From Algorimicrobium algoritergicola (GTDB lineage Bacteria > Bacteroidota > Bacteroidia > Flavobacteriales > Flavobacteriaceae): DNA of 64,000 nt. The first letter of the stretch is position 1; every line of letters begins with the position of its first letter. This document shows, one piece after another, positions 34,791 through 44,714 of this stretch. Location: the NCBI RefSeq assembly GCF_008086165.1, contig NZ_VSKL01000003.1, positions 248,001 through 312,000 on the forward strand, in the 5' to 3' direction. The position numbers and the translations under genes are program-made. Below the pieces are notes generated by a model that saw only the letters and a program-made list of their open reading frames with translations, was not told where the DNA came from and searched no databases.

Positions 34791-35553
34791 TAAAAATCTA
34801 TTCAAAAAAATCCTAAACACCATACCAAGACCAATCTTAATCCGATTGAGTTATGTAGCACGTCCTGTTTTAGCTTTTTTTATGAAAGGCGATACCTATA
34901 CAGATCCTATTGATGGCAAAAGTTTTAAATCGTTTCTACCATACGGTTACGGGAATCAGCGTGACAATGTGTTATCACCTTCTACCCTTTCTTTAGAACG
35001 TCATAGATTACTTTGGCTTTATTTACAAAATGAGACCAATTTTTTTACAGCTGAAAAAAGCGTGCTTCACTTTGCACCAGAACAATGTTTTTTAAAACGC
35101 TTCCAAAAACTTAATAACCTCAACTATACAACAACCGATTTAGAATCGCCAATTGCTGATGTAAAAGCAGATATTTGTAATCTTCCATTTGAAGATAACA
35201 GTTATGATATAATTTTATGCAATCATGTTTTAGAGCATATTCCAGATGACACCAAAGCCATGCAAGAATTATACAGAGTGATGAAACCAGGTGGTTATGG
35301 CATATTTCAGATTCCACAAGATTTAAATCGCGATAGCACTTTTGAAGATGATAGCATTACCGATAAAAAAGAACGTGCTGCCATTTTTGGACAATATGAT
35401 CATGTGCGAATTTATGGCCGTGATTATTTTGATAAACTCCGTAATATTGGATTTAAAGCTGAAGAAATGGATTACACAGCTAAACTTACCGATGGTGAAA
35501 TAGAACGCTATTGCTTGGCTAAAGGTGAGATTATTCCGGTAGTTTATAAATAA
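34777..35553 (+). CDS. Class I SAM-dependent methyltransferase
   Basis: The 258-residue protein has motif I in SVLHFAPEQCFLKRF (about 88-102), TTTDLESPIADVKADICNLPF, and NHVLEHIPDDTKAMQELYRVMKPGG, the classical Methyltransf_11 post-motif. The start is GTG 34777 or GTG 34786; both lie inside the right arm of the repeat flanking the GxxExxY cassette, so the native start may have been altered by that insertion. Substrate is unknown; the N-terminus resembles relatives annotated as SAM methyltransferases near surface-glycan genes. Confidence 0.82.
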   Translation: MKSVSKNLFKKILNTIPRPILIRLSYVARPVLAFFMKGDTYTDPIDGKSFKSFLPYGYGNQRDNVLSPSTLSLERHRLLWLYLQNETNFFTAEKSVLHFAPEQCFLKRFQKLNNLNYTTTDLESPIADVKADICNLPFEDNSYDIILCNHVLEHIPDDTKAMQELYRVMKPGGYGIFQIPQDLNRDSTFEDDSITDKKERAAIFGQYDHVRIYGRDYFDKLRNIGFKAEEMDYTAKLTDGEIERYCLAKGEIIPVVYK

Positions 35554-35678
35554 AAGTTGTTTCGCAAAGCTACACAGAGAAATCTGTCGTTTTTAACGAC
35601 TTTTAGTGCTTTTACAGTTAGAAAACTATATGTAACAATTTGAATATTAATTAACCTGACCTTCTAAAACTTACTAAA

Positions 35679-36059
35679 ATGACACATCAAATTATAATTG
35701 CAACAGCTGCTATTTTTGGAATGTTAGCCGTAATTTTTGGCGCTTTTGGCGCACATGCTTTAAAGAAAATCTTATCTCCAGATCAACTACAAAGTTTTGA
35801 AGTTGGCGTGAAATACCAAATGTATCATGCTATTGTTTTATTAGCTTTAGGTTTTAGCTCGTATAATGTTACCTCCACAACCTATTGGTGTTTTACTATT
35901 GGAATTGTATTGTTTTCTTTCAGTATATATGGGTTGGTATTATCTGATGCTAAAGGAAAAAAAATGCGGTTTTTAGGCCCCATTACACCTATTGGAGGCT
36001 TGCTTTTAGTTGCTGGATGGTTTTTATTATTGGTGAATGCGTTTTTATTAGTAATTTAA
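35679..36059 (+). CDS. DUF423 membrane protein
   Basis: The 126-residue protein has four hydrophobic segments (about 5-22, 45-62, 68-86, 98-122). The family signature FGAFGAHALKK is in the first loop and GPITPIGG in the last loop. This is an inner-membrane protein of unknown function, typical in length. Confidence 0.88.
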   Translation: MTHQIIIATAAIFGMLAVIFGAFGAHALKKILSPDQLQSFEVGVKYQMYHAIVLLALGFSSYNVTSTTYWCFTIGIVLFSFSIYGLVLSDAKGKKMRFLGPITPIGGLLLVAGWFLLLVNAFLLVI

Positions 36060-36092
36060 TACTGTTTGATAAACAAATGGCGCTTGGGCTAT

Positions 36093-36552
36093 TTATTTTT
36101 GAGCTCCTGAATTTCCAATATCATTTTTAATTAAAAAATCCTCCAATACCGGTAACGTTTTATCTTTAAAAACAAGTTGATGCCTACAATGCACCATTTG
36201 CAGAATCTGAAATGAACCATTCGTGTTTTTTACAAATTTCGAATTTCCTGAATACGCACCACTGGTATTTTCTAGTGTTTCAAATCAAAATAGATTTCAA
36301 ACATTATTTTAACTTTTGTATAATCCCGAACATCATTACTAACCAAAGCATTTATTTTGGCTACATTACTGTCTCAATATCTTTAATATAGCGTCTTGCT
36401 TTACTAAAATATTCTAATGCGCTATCTAAATCGCCTTCCAACAAACTTATTTCCGACTTGTCTACATTTATAGCCCTAATTTCGGCATCAGATTGTGATA
36501 AAACAGGCAGTACAAAAAACATCAGAAATGCAGTAGTAAATAGAAATTTCAT
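36093..36552 (-). pseudogene. Decayed gene for a secreted, TPR-like protein
   Basis: The intact start (36552) encodes a signal peptide and a TPR-like helix pair (LLEGDLDSALEYFSKARRYI). The frame then stops near 36361. Shifting frame continues the sense (NVAKINALVSNDVRDYTKV...) until about 36280. A second shift restores ETLENTSGAYSGNSKFVK and so on, to a stop at 36093-36095 (DIGNSGAQK). Two frameshifts in about 150 codons indicate a pseudogene, or sequencing errors. The family is not recognised beyond the helical repeat. Confidence 0.7.
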
Positions 36553-36690
36553 AAAATTATAAAATAGATTTAATTATAAAATATACTTGATACATATCGG
36601 AGCAGATGTATATCAACATGTTATAATCTAAAAGAGCAAGAAGTTTAAAAAAGAAAAAATGTGTAAACAGAAGTTTTTCTTACTATGTTA

Positions 36691-36734
36691 AATTAAGATT
36701 ATAAAAAACACTTTTTAAAGCTATAATCTTAATT
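36691..36734 (-). terminator. Possible hairpin after apbE
   Basis: The perfect 13-bp stem AATTAAGATTATA / TATAATCTTAATT has an 18-base loop, 26 bases beyond the apbE stop. It is AT-rich and has no clear T-run on the minus strand, so terminator function is uncertain. The rest of 36553-36759 shows nothing else. Confidence 0.4.
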
Positions 36735-36759
36735 ATTACAAGATTGGAAGTCTAAAACA

Positions 36760-37743
36760 CTAGTTATCAGGAAAACCATTTATAGAAACCGTTTCAAATT
36801 CATTGAGGTCATTTTCAAAAATCAAAAACACTTTTAATTCAGGATGTGTTTCTAAAAATTCTTCAACTTTTTCAATTCCCATGGCTTTAAAAGCGGTAGC
36901 ATACGCATCAGCAATCATACAATTTTCTGCAATGACTGAAATACTCAACAAATTGGTTTTGCTTGGATAACCTGTTTTGGTATCGATAATGTGAGAATAG
37001 CGATTTCCTTGGTCATCAATTTTAAACTTCCGGTAGGTTCCTGATGTTGCCATAGACTCATTTTTTAAGCTTATAGCATTTAAAATGGATTGTTCACCAT
37101 CAAAATGTGGCATTTCTACACCTACTTTCCAACTGCTTTGTTTTTCTATATTGGTACCACGCGTTCGGATTTCACCACCAATTTCAACTAAATAATTTTT
37201 AACGTTTTTTGACTCCAAAAATAAACCAATTACATCCACACCATATCCTTTGGCAATAGCATTAAAATCAATAAATGTACTTGTGGGTTTAGTAATCGTA
37301 TTATTCTTAATAGAAACTTTATTAAAACCAACACCGAGCATGAGGCTATCAATTTTAAGACTATCTAAAGCTACTATTTTTCCTTCAGGACCAAAATCCC
37401 AAGCGTTTACAACAGCTCCAATTGTAGGGTCGAAAGCACCATTAGTTGCTTGATAAATAGTGTTTGAAGTGTTGAATACATTTAAAAAATGATCATCAAC
37501 GGAAACAGTTTCATTTCGGTTTAATTTTGAAATATCAGAATCTGGAATATAAGTAGACATAGATGTATTGATAACCGCAAACAGACTATCAAATTGTGGT
37601 TGATAATTGACTTCCGAATCGTAAATAACGGAATACATGGTTCCAAAAACTGGACCTGTTAACTTCGTATTTGTCGGTTCTTGATTACAAGAGACCATAA
37701 ATATAACAAATGAAAAAGTAAATAATATATGTTTTAGTTTCAT
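36760..37743 (-). CDS. apbE: FAD:protein FMN transferase, lipoprotein
   Basis: ApbE attaches FMN to threonine residues of NqrB and NqrC. The 327-residue protein has a lipoprotein signal (lipobox cysteine near residue 19, MVSC). Family blocks FGTMYSV, NAWDFGP, KGYGVDVI, VEIGGEIRTRG and HIIDTKTGYP are present, the last two around the Mg/FAD site. It would act in the periplasm. It is encoded next to the nqr genes on the same strand, with one small gene between, fitting its role in maturing the Na+-NQR complex. Confidence 0.95.
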   Translation of the reverse strand: MKLKHILFTFSFVIFMVSCNQEPTNTKLTGPVFGTMYSVIYDSEVNYQPQFDSLFAVINTSMSTYIPDSDISKLNRNETVSVDDHFLNVFNTSNTIYQATNGAFDPTIGAVVNAWDFGPEGKIVALDSLKIDSLMLGVGFNKVSIKNNTITKPTSTFIDFNAIAKGYGVDVIGLFLESKNVKNYLVEIGGEIRTRGTNIEKQSSWKVGVEMPHFDGEQSILNAISLKNESMATSGTYRKFKIDDQGNRYSHIIDTKTGYPSKTNLLSISVIAENCMIADAYATAFKAMGIEKVEEFLETHPELKVFLIFENDLNEFETVSINGFPDN

Positions 37744-37810
37744 TTTAAAAGTATTTCAGTTCTTCGGATATCTCACCAAAATACGAGAATATTTTAGTTA
37801 ACCGTTATTT

Positions 37811-38188
37811 TTAATTTAGGTTGGTTTCAATTACTTGAATTCCGTTGTATTCTATAAGATATTCTTCGTTTAAATAGATTGGTAAATCTTCGCCATCAGG
37901 ATTACCTAATCCTACGCCAGCATAAAGCACTTTAGCATCTTTTTCAGCCGCGTGTTTTTTAAAAGTTTCCATCCAAACTATGTCATAATTATTTGGATTA
38001 TCAGGCAATAAAACAGCCCGAATTATCACAAAAAAATACTGACTATTTTTATCAATACACACAAATTGCGGATGTCTTTTTAGTTTACTATTAATGGCTA
38101 CAAATTCAAAACCACGCTGCTCCAAATCTTTACCAACATGGTTCATGGCTAAATTATGACGCTCTTGTTCTGTGAGTTCTTTTTTCAT
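37811..38188 (-). CDS. Conserved small protein linked to Na+-NQR genes
   Basis: The 125-residue soluble protein has no signal peptide. Blocks such as DLEQRGFEFVAINSKLKRHP and VLYAGVGLGNPDGEDLP are conserved in flavobacterial proteins found beside nqrF, sometimes mislabelled as an NQR subunit. It contains a single Cys and no cofactor motif. It lies between the nqr terminator and apbE. A role with NQR or ApbE is suggested by position only. Confidence 0.7.
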   Translation of the reverse strand: MKKELTEQERHNLAMNHVGKDLEQRGFEFVAINSKLKRHPQFVCIDKNSQYFFVIIRAVLLPDNPNNYDIVWMETFKKHAAEKDAKVLYAGVGLGNPDGEDLPIYLNEEYLIEYNGIQVIETNLN

Positions 38189-38285
38189 AGTGCAAAATTA
38201 CAAATTATTAAAAAAACAAGGAGAATAATCTTATTTTAAATTAGTTCACTATCGGATTTAATCCGTGTCAATTATTCCCAATAAA

Positions 38286-38312
38286 AAAGCCAACTCTGAA
38301 GAGTCGGCTTTA
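38286..38312 (-). terminator. Terminator of the nqr operon
   Basis: The stem AAAGCCAACTCT / AGAGTCGGCTTT, with one mismatch, is followed on the minus strand by a T-run, 22 bases beyond the nqrF stop. Confidence 0.82.
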
Positions 38313-38333
38313 AATTGTATTAATACATTCAGA

Positions 38334-39641
38334 TTATCCTCCAAAGTCATCAAAACGAATGTTCTCATCTGGAATACCAAAATCCTCTCCCATTTTTTGA
38401 ACTGCTTGGTTCATTAAAGGTGGTCCACAGAAATATAATTCAATATCTTCTGGTGCATCATGATGATTTAAGTAATTATCAATTACACAGTTGTGAATGA
38501 ATCCTACGAAACCATCACCTGGTGCATCAATATTTTCTTTTACTTTCCAATTATCTTCTTCCATTGGTTCAGACAATGCTAAATAGAACTTGAAGTTCGG
38601 AAATTCTCTTTCTAATGCATTAAAATGCTCTAAATAAAACAATTCACGTTTCGAACGTCCACCATACCAATAGGTTACTTTTCTACCTGTTTTTAGGGTT
38701 TTGAATAAGTGATATAAGTGTGAACGCATTGGCGCCATTCCTGCTCCACCACCTACATACAACATTTCTGCTTCAGACTCGTTGATGAAGAATTCACCAT
38801 AAGGTCCAGAAATAATTACTTTATCTCCTGGTTTCTGAGCAAAAATATAAGACGAAGCAATACCTGGATTTACATCCATCCAACCGTTTTTAGCACGATC
38901 AAAAGGGGGTGTTGCAATACGTACGTTTAACATAATTTCACGTCCTTCAGCTGGATAAGAAGCCATAGAATAAGCACGTTCAACCGTTTCTGTGTTTTTC
39001 ATCACTAATGGCCATAATGCAAATTTATCCCATTCTGCTTGAAACTTATCAGGCGTTTCATGCTCTTCTGGATGTGCTGTAATATCCATGTCTGAAAATT
39101 TAATTTCACAGTTAGGAATTTCAATCTGGATATAACCACCAGCTTTGTAACCCATATCTTCAGGAATTTCAACAACAAACTCCTTAATAAATGATGCCAC
39201 GTTATAATTACGAACAACGGTAGCTTCCCATTTCTTAATACCAAATACTTCTTCTGGAATAGAAATTTCCATGTCTTGTTTCACTTTTACCTGACAAGAT
39301 AAACGTGCACCCTCTGCTAATTCTTTTCTAGAAAAATGTGGTGTTTCAGTCGGTAATGCTTCGCCACCACCATCTAGTACGTGGCATTCACATTGAATAC
39401 ACGTTCCACCTCCACCACATGCAGATGGTAAGAATATTTTATTTGCGCTTAAGGTAGACAATAATGTATCTCCAGAAGCTACTTCAATTTCTCTTTCTCC
39501 GTTGATTAAGATCTTTACGGGACCTGATGGAGATAATTTTTGTTTGACAACTAAAAGTAAAGTTACCAGTAGTAAGGTTATGATTAAAAACGCTATTACT
39601 GTTGTTATTACTGTTCCTAATGTTCCTGTTGCTAAAATCAT
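38334..39641 (-). CDS. nqrF: Na+-translocating NADH:quinone reductase subunit F
   Basis: NqrF accepts hydride from NADH and feeds electrons into the complex. The 435-residue protein has an N-terminal membrane helix (about 5-28) and a 2Fe-2S domain with cysteines in [14 protein letters not shown] plus a later Cys (SCQV). An FAD domain (RAYSMASYP) and an NADH-binding domain ([14 protein letters not shown]) follow. It is the last gene of the operon; one base separates it from nqrE. Confidence 0.97.
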   Translation of the reverse strand: MILATGTLGTVITTVIAFLIITLLLVTLLLVVKQKLSPSGPVKILINGEREIEVASGDTLLSTLSANKIFLPSACGGGGTCIQCECHVLDGGGEALPTETPHFSRKELAEGARLSCQVKVKQDMEISIPEEVFGIKKWEATVVRNYNVASFIKEFVVEIPEDMGYKAGGYIQIEIPNCEIKFSDMDITAHPEEHETPDKFQAEWDKFALWPLVMKNTETVERAYSMASYPAEGREIMLNVRIATPPFDRAKNGWMDVNPGIASSYIFAQKPGDKVIISGPYGEFFINESEAEMLYVGGGAGMAPMRSHLYHLFKTLKTGRKVTYWYGGRSKRELFYLEHFNALEREFPNFKFYLALSEPMEEDNWKVKENIDAPGDGFVGFIHNCVIDNYLNHHDAPEDIELYFCGPPLMNQAVQKMGEDFGIPDENIRFDDFGG

Positions 39642-39642
39642 A

Positions 39643-40380
39643 TTACTCTATTACTTTAGTGTTTGCAGCTAATTCTTTAGCGTCTTCAGTTTGTATTTCT
39701 TGTACTTGTGCTGTTGGCTCTGTTGATGGTTCTCCTTCTTCATCTCCACCTGTTAACATACCACCAAAACTTAAAAATCCAATTCCCATTAAACCTGTAA
39801 TTATAAATGTAATTCCGAGTCCTCTTAATGGAGCTGGCACATTAGAATATCTAATTTTTTCACGAATGGCTGCAATAGCTAAAATGGCTAAAAACCAACC
39901 AATACCTGAAGATATTCCGTAGTTAAGCGCTAAACCAAAGGTTTCAATTTCACGAGACTGCATAAATAATGAACCACCTAAAATGGCACAGTTTACCGCA
40001 ATTAATGGCAAAAATATACCTAGTGAATTATATAATGATGGTGAAAACTTTTCAACAATAATTTCTACCAATTGCACCATGGTTGCAATAGTTGCAATAA
40101 ACATAATAAAGGAAAGAAAGCCTAAATCCATTCCAGAGAAACCTTCTCCGTTGGCACTTCCATCTATCCAAGCTAATGCTCCAGGTTGTAGTAAATACTG
40201 ATCTAATAACCAGTTTAAAGGGACTGTTATAGCTAATACAAATATTACAGCTGCTCCAAGACCTACGGCTGTTGCAACTTTTTTAGATACGGCTAAGTAT
40301 GAACACATACCTAAGAATACCGCAAAGACCATGTTATCTATAAAAATGGACTTGAAAAATAACTCTAAATGCTCTATCAT
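39643..40380 (-). CDS. nqrE: Na+-NQR subunit E
   Basis: This is a membrane subunit with six helices in the first 205 residues. Conserved [10 protein letters not shown] lies in a half-helix next to the Na+/electron path. Unlike the roughly 200-residue proteobacterial form, it has an acidic, soluble C-terminal extension (about 208-245, [20 protein letters not shown]). Function of the tail is unknown. Order and spacing place it in the nqr operon. Confidence 0.96.
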   Translation of the reverse strand: MIEHLELFFKSIFIDNMVFAVFLGMCSYLAVSKKVATAVGLGAAVIFVLAITVPLNWLLDQYLLQPGALAWIDGSANGEGFSGMDLGFLSFIMFIATIATMVQLVEIIVEKFSPSLYNSLGIFLPLIAVNCAILGGSLFMQSREIETFGLALNYGISSGIGWFLAILAIAAIREKIRYSNVPAPLRGLGITFIITGLMGIGFLSFGGMLTGGDEEGEPSTEPTAQVQEIQTEDAKELAANTKVIE

Positions 40381-40445
40381 TTTTTTATTCTTTTAAATTT
40401 TCTACTGTAGTTTCTGTTAAGGTCTATTGAAAACGACTAACTGAT

Positions 40446-41105
40446 TTAGTCTTCTATTAAATCTTTATTTCTACTACGTTGTACCCAAATAATTAGTCCG
40501 ACAATAATTAATGCCATTGGTGGCATTAACATAAAACCATTATTTTCATATCCAAATGCGTAAATGCCTGTTGGTCCCGTTTCTGGACTCCCAATTGGAT
40601 CTCCTAAAACTGGAATCCCAAAAAGTGTCCCTGAACCTAAAAGCTCTCTAAAGAAACCAACTATAACCAAAATCACAGCGTAACCTAATGCGTTTCCAAC
40701 ACCATCTAAAAAGGATCTCCATGGTTTGTTTGCTAAAGCAAATGCTTCAAAGCGCCCCATAATGATACAGTTAGTAATAATTAAACCAATAAATACAGAT
40801 AGTGTTTTACTCAACTCATATTGAAAGGCTTTTAAAACCTGATCTACAATAATAACTAAAGATGCAACTACAACTAGTTGTACAATAATTCTAATTTTAG
40901 AAGGAATGATATTTCGCATTAATGAAATAACAACATTACCAACACCCATAACAAAAAGTACAGCAATACTCATTACTATAGACGGCTTAAGCTCCGCAGT
41001 AATAGCTAATGCTGAACAAATACCTAATACTTGAATGGTAATTGGGTTGTTATCTGATAACGGGTCTGTAATTAACTTTAGGTCTTTTTTTGTAAGTAGT
41101 GCCAT
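40446..41105 (-). CDS. nqrD: Na+-NQR subunit D
   Basis: The 219-residue subunit has six membrane helices, is homologous to NqrE, and shows the matching half-helix motif NCIIMGRFEAFA. With NqrE it forms the membrane core that binds the intramembrane iron site. Two bases separate it from nqrC. Confidence 0.96.
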   Translation of the reverse strand: MALLTKKDLKLITDPLSDNNPITIQVLGICSALAITAELKPSIVMSIAVLFVMGVGNVVISLMRNIIPSKIRIIVQLVVVASLVIIVDQVLKAFQYELSKTLSVFIGLIITNCIIMGRFEAFALANKPWRSFLDGVGNALGYAVILVIVGFFRELLGSGTLFGIPVLGDPIGSPETGPTGIYAFGYENNGFMLMPPMALIIVGLIIWVQRSRNKDLIED

Positions 41106-41107
41106 AA

Positions 41108-41917
41108 TTAATTGTTGTTATTTTTTAAGTTCATAAAGTATGGTAAATACAATTTTAAATCTTTCTTAATCATTGCCGTTACACCATCTCCTGTAATTGT
41201 AGATCCTGCAATAGCATCAACTGCGTGATCATCTTTGTCACTATTAACAGGGTCATTATTTCCTTTAGCAACAGTAATTCCTTTAAATACACCTACATCC
41301 GTTAATAATCTTTCACCATAGAAATCATCCATGAAATAACGTTGCTTAATGTTTGCACCTAAACCAGGTGTTTCACCAGCGTGGTCAAAAAACACACCTC
41401 TAACAACCATTTCTTCATCTAGAGCTACAAAACCCCAAATAGCATCCCAAAGTCCTTTTCCTCTAATTGGCACAACATAAACCGTTTTACCGTCTTGCTG
41501 ACCTTTAAATATAGGTAAGTATCTTGACTCACCATTTTTAGCTTTAGATTGCTCTTTTTTAATGTCTATTAAATAAGGTTCTTTTCCAGCACCTTGTTCT
41601 TTAGAACTCATGAACTCATCACGATTCATTTCTTTTATGATATTGCCATCTTTTACTTCTAAAACAATTTGTTCAGAAATATTAGTTTCAAACGCTTCAG
41701 CAACTTTACTTGTAGAAATAAAAGCAATATCTCCTGTACCTTCATTTTCATTTACGCCTAAAGCATACAATATATTCTGTTGCTTTTCCTTTCTTTCATT
41801 TTCTTCAATATTAGGTCTTAAAGACGATGCTGTAAACGCTAATAATGAACCTACAACGACTACCATTGCTATTGCAAAAAATATCGTGTATGAATTTTTA
41901 TCTGTATTAACTGCCAT
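41108..41917 (-). CDS. nqrC: Na+-NQR subunit C (FMN-carrying)
   Basis: The 269-residue protein has one N-terminal membrane helix (about 12-30) and a periplasmic FMN-binding domain. The flavinylation motif is DAIAGSTITGDGVT near residue 235; the Thr in GSTIT aligns with the FMN-bearing Thr of the SGAT consensus, although Ser-Gly-Ala is replaced by Ala-Gly-Ser. ApbE encoded downstream is the expected modifier. GETPGLGA is the other conserved block. Confidence 0.95.
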   Translation of the reverse strand: MAVNTDKNSYTIFFAIAMVVVVGSLLAFTASSLRPNIEENERKEKQQNILYALGVNENEGTGDIAFISTSKVAEAFETNISEQIVLEVKDGNIIKEMNRDEFMSSKEQGAGKEPYLIDIKKEQSKAKNGESRYLPIFKGQQDGKTVYVVPIRGKGLWDAIWGFVALDEEMVVRGVFFDHAGETPGLGANIKQRYFMDDFYGERLLTDVGVFKGITVAKGNNDPVNSDKDDHAVDAIAGSTITGDGVTAMIKKDLKLYLPYFMNLKNNNN

Positions 41918-41919
41918 AA

Positions 41920-43125
41920 TTATGCTGTTTTAACTTTTAAACGCTTCATTCTACGTTTCACATTACCTTGAACCACATAATGGTCAATAGTAGGAGCAAA
42001 AACGTTCATTAATAAAATTGCTAAGAATACACCTTCTGGGTAGGCTGGATTAAAGACACGAATCATTATAGAAATAAATCCTATTAAGAAACCGTAAATC
42101 CATTTTCCTTTATTAGTTTGTGAAGCTGTTACTGGGTCTGTTGCCATATAAACGGCTCCAAATAGTATACTACCAATAATTAAATGTTGCCAGAATGGAA
42201 CATTCATTAATCCGTAAAACTTACTTGATTCTGTTATCCAACCAGCATCTACAACACCGTTGAATATTAAGCCCATAACTAAAGCACCAATAAGCGTACT
42301 TACTATAATTCTCCAGCTTCCCACTTTCGTGAAGATTAAGAATAATGCACCAATAATAATTAAGACTTTAGAGGTTTCCCCAACCGAGCCTGGAATAATT
42401 CCCCAGAACATATCCCAATAATCATACATTACAGAATTATTTTGAGCATAAGAACCTAAAATGGTTTCACCTGAAATAGCGTCTGGTGTTCCTTCTAAAG
42501 CTTTTGCCCCATGAACCCAAACCTTATCTCCTGACATCCACGTAGGATACGCAAAAAACAAAAAGGCACGAATAGTTAATGCTGGGTTCAGGATATTCAT
42601 TCCTGTACCACCAAAAACTTCTTTACCAATTACAACACCAAAAACAACGGCTGTTGCTAACATCCATAATGGAATATCAACCGGAACAATTAATGGCACT
42701 AACATACCTGTTACTAAATAACCTTCTTCTACTTCGTGACCTTTAATTACAGCAAATAAGAATTCTACTGCAAGACCTACACCATAGGAAACGGCTACCA
42801 AAGGCAATACCGTCCAAGCTCCGATAATCAAGTTATCTAAAGTCCAGAATGATGCTCCTAAAAAACCTTTAGCAGATTCAATATCTCCTAAAGCTAAATA
42901 ATGCTGATAACCGGCATTAAACATCCCAAATATTAAACATGGCACTAAAGCCATGATTACAATATTCATGGTTCTTTTTAAATCATCGGCTGCTTTAATA
43001 TGAGTCCCATTATGCGTGGTCTCATTAGGCAAATACAAAAAAGTATGAAGTGCGTTAAACGCAGGAGCCATTTTGGTCCCTTTGTACTTCTCCTTTAAGT
43101 TATGTAAACTACTTTTTAAACTCAT
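41920..43125 (-). CDS. nqrB: Na+-NQR subunit B
   Basis: This is the main membrane subunit, 401 residues and about ten helices. It binds covalent FMN and riboflavin and takes part in Na+ transport. The motif DAISGETILGSYA (about 213-225) carries the threonine expected to receive FMN. FGGTGMNILNPALTIRAF and ATDPVTASQTNKGKW are further family blocks. The operon continues to nqrC after two bases. Confidence 0.96.
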   Translation of the reverse strand: MSLKSSLHNLKEKYKGTKMAPAFNALHTFLYLPNETTHNGTHIKAADDLKRTMNIVIMALVPCLIFGMFNAGYQHYLALGDIESAKGFLGASFWTLDNLIIGAWTVLPLVAVSYGVGLAVEFLFAVIKGHEVEEGYLVTGMLVPLIVPVDIPLWMLATAVVFGVVIGKEVFGGTGMNILNPALTIRAFLFFAYPTWMSGDKVWVHGAKALEGTPDAISGETILGSYAQNNSVMYDYWDMFWGIIPGSVGETSKVLIIIGALFLIFTKVGSWRIIVSTLIGALVMGLIFNGVVDAGWITESSKFYGLMNVPFWQHLIIGSILFGAVYMATDPVTASQTNKGKWIYGFLIGFISIMIRVFNPAYPEGVFLAILLMNVFAPTIDHYVVQGNVKRRMKRLKVKTA

Positions 43126-43164
43126 CTTTATATATATTTTTCATTTTACAGTGAAAATGAATCA

Positions 43165-44520
43165 TTATCCAATTTCTTTTATCATCACGTCCAATCCTTT
43201 TCTGATAATGGCTTGGTGTGGTTGTTTAGACACGCAAACAAATTCAGTTAAAGCAAAATCTTCTGGAGCAACTTCATACATACCTAAAGCTTCCATTTCG
43301 TCTAAATCCTGATACATACACGATTTTAAAATCTGTAGTGGGTAAATATCTAATGGAAAAACGGTTTCATAGGTTCCCGTTAACACAAAATTTCTGTGTT
43401 CTCCATTTGTATTAGTATTTAAATCGTATTTTTTGTTTGGTGTTAACCATGAGAATGTTAACGCTCTAGATGTTGATATTTTATTGAAAACGGGCTTATT
43501 CCATCCAAAAAATTCATAATCATCACCTTCTGGAATTACCGTAATAGTATTACTGTAATAATCCAAGCTTCCGTCTGGTTTTACCTGTTTTCCAGATAAT
43601 ACGTTTCCAGAAATAATACGATCGTTTCCATCTTTATCAACGCCATTATCATAAACCATAGTAGCAACTTCACTACCAATTTTAGTTTTAAAGTAGCGCG
43701 GCTTTTTAACAGACGAACCTACTAAAGCTACTAAACGTTCTGCATTGAATTTACCTGTTAAAAGTAATTCACCAATGATGACTAAATCCTGCGGATTTAT
43801 AGTCCAAACGGTTTCACCTTTATTTACAGGGTCAATTTTATTAATTTGCGTCCCCACGTTTCCTATTGGATGTGGACCCGAAACCTTATGAATTGACACA
43901 CCTTTTAAACCTGCTAATGGCGAAGCACCATTTTTAGCAACCGAAACGTGTACTTTGCCTTCCGTTAATTTTCCTAATGCATTTACTGCTGCTTGTAATT
44001 CCGCTTCTTTTCCTTGAAGTACGAAATCATAATCAGCAACTAAAGGCGCAGAAGCATATCCTGAAATAAAAATAGCTTTTGGCAATCTTTCCGGATTTGC
44101 AATAATATCATACGGTCTTTGCTTAATAAAAGGCCAGCATCCTGATGCTAATAAATGTGTTTTAACAGACTCTGCAGTTGCAGATTCTATATTAAACACA
44201 CCGTGATCATGGAAAACTTGCTCTTTATCCGCTTGGATTTTTAAAGCTAAAATGCGACGTTTGTCACCTCTTGGAATGTCTATTATTTCCCCTGATACAG
44301 GCGAAACAAATATAACAGCATCTTGAGCCTTATCATAAAAAATAGGCTCTCCAGCTTTTACTTTGGTTCCAACTTTAGCAATTAATTTTGGTGTAACACC
44401 GTGGAAGTCTTCTGGTCTAACAGTGCAAAAATTACTAATGATAGCATTTTCAGTCACCTTTTCAGCAGCACCTTTAAGCTTGATGTCTAGACCTTTTTTA
44501 ATGGTAATGTCGTTTGACAT
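43165..44520 (-). CDS. nqrA: Na+-NQR subunit A
   Basis: This is a cytoplasmic peripheral subunit of 451 residues. It has the DIKLKGAAEK N-terminal block, GEPIFYDK and SPVSGEI barrel-sandwich motifs and GPHPIGNVGTQINKID. It is the first gene of the operon, with a promoter about 65 bases upstream. In Bacteroidetes this pump commonly replaces or supplements complex I. Confidence 0.96.
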   Translation of the reverse strand: MSNDITIKKGLDIKLKGAAEKVTENAIISNFCTVRPEDFHGVTPKLIAKVGTKVKAGEPIFYDKAQDAVIFVSPVSGEIIDIPRGDKRRILALKIQADKEQVFHDHGVFNIESATAESVKTHLLASGCWPFIKQRPYDIIANPERLPKAIFISGYASAPLVADYDFVLQGKEAELQAAVNALGKLTEGKVHVSVAKNGASPLAGLKGVSIHKVSGPHPIGNVGTQINKIDPVNKGETVWTINPQDLVIIGELLLTGKFNAERLVALVGSSVKKPRYFKTKIGSEVATMVYDNGVDKDGNDRIISGNVLSGKQVKPDGSLDYYSNTITVIPEGDDYEFFGWNKPVFNKISTSRALTFSWLTPNKKYDLNTNTNGEHRNFVLTGTYETVFPLDIYPLQILKSCMYQDLDEMEALGMYEVAPEDFALTEFVCVSKQPHQAIIRKGLDVMIKEIG

Positions 44521-44585
44521 ATTTATAAATCTATTTGTTAATAGTAAAAAATATCATTCTGATTTTAATTGAGCTAAAATCGGTG

Positions 44586-44593
44586 CAAATTTA
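44586..44593 (-). promoter_or_regulatory. -7 box (TAAATTTG) of nqrA
   Basis: CAAATTTA on the plus strand reads TAAATTTG on the minus strand, 65 bases before the nqrA ATG. This leaves a 5' leader of about 60 bases in which I see no riboswitch. Confidence 0.6.
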
Positions 44594-44714
44594 CGAAATT
44601 ATACATCATTTTATACCAGACTTCCATGAAGTTTGTTATTTATACCTATTCTAAATAAGTAAAATTATTTAGGCATAAAAATTGTTTATCTTTAACCCTT
44701 AAAACAAATATTGC

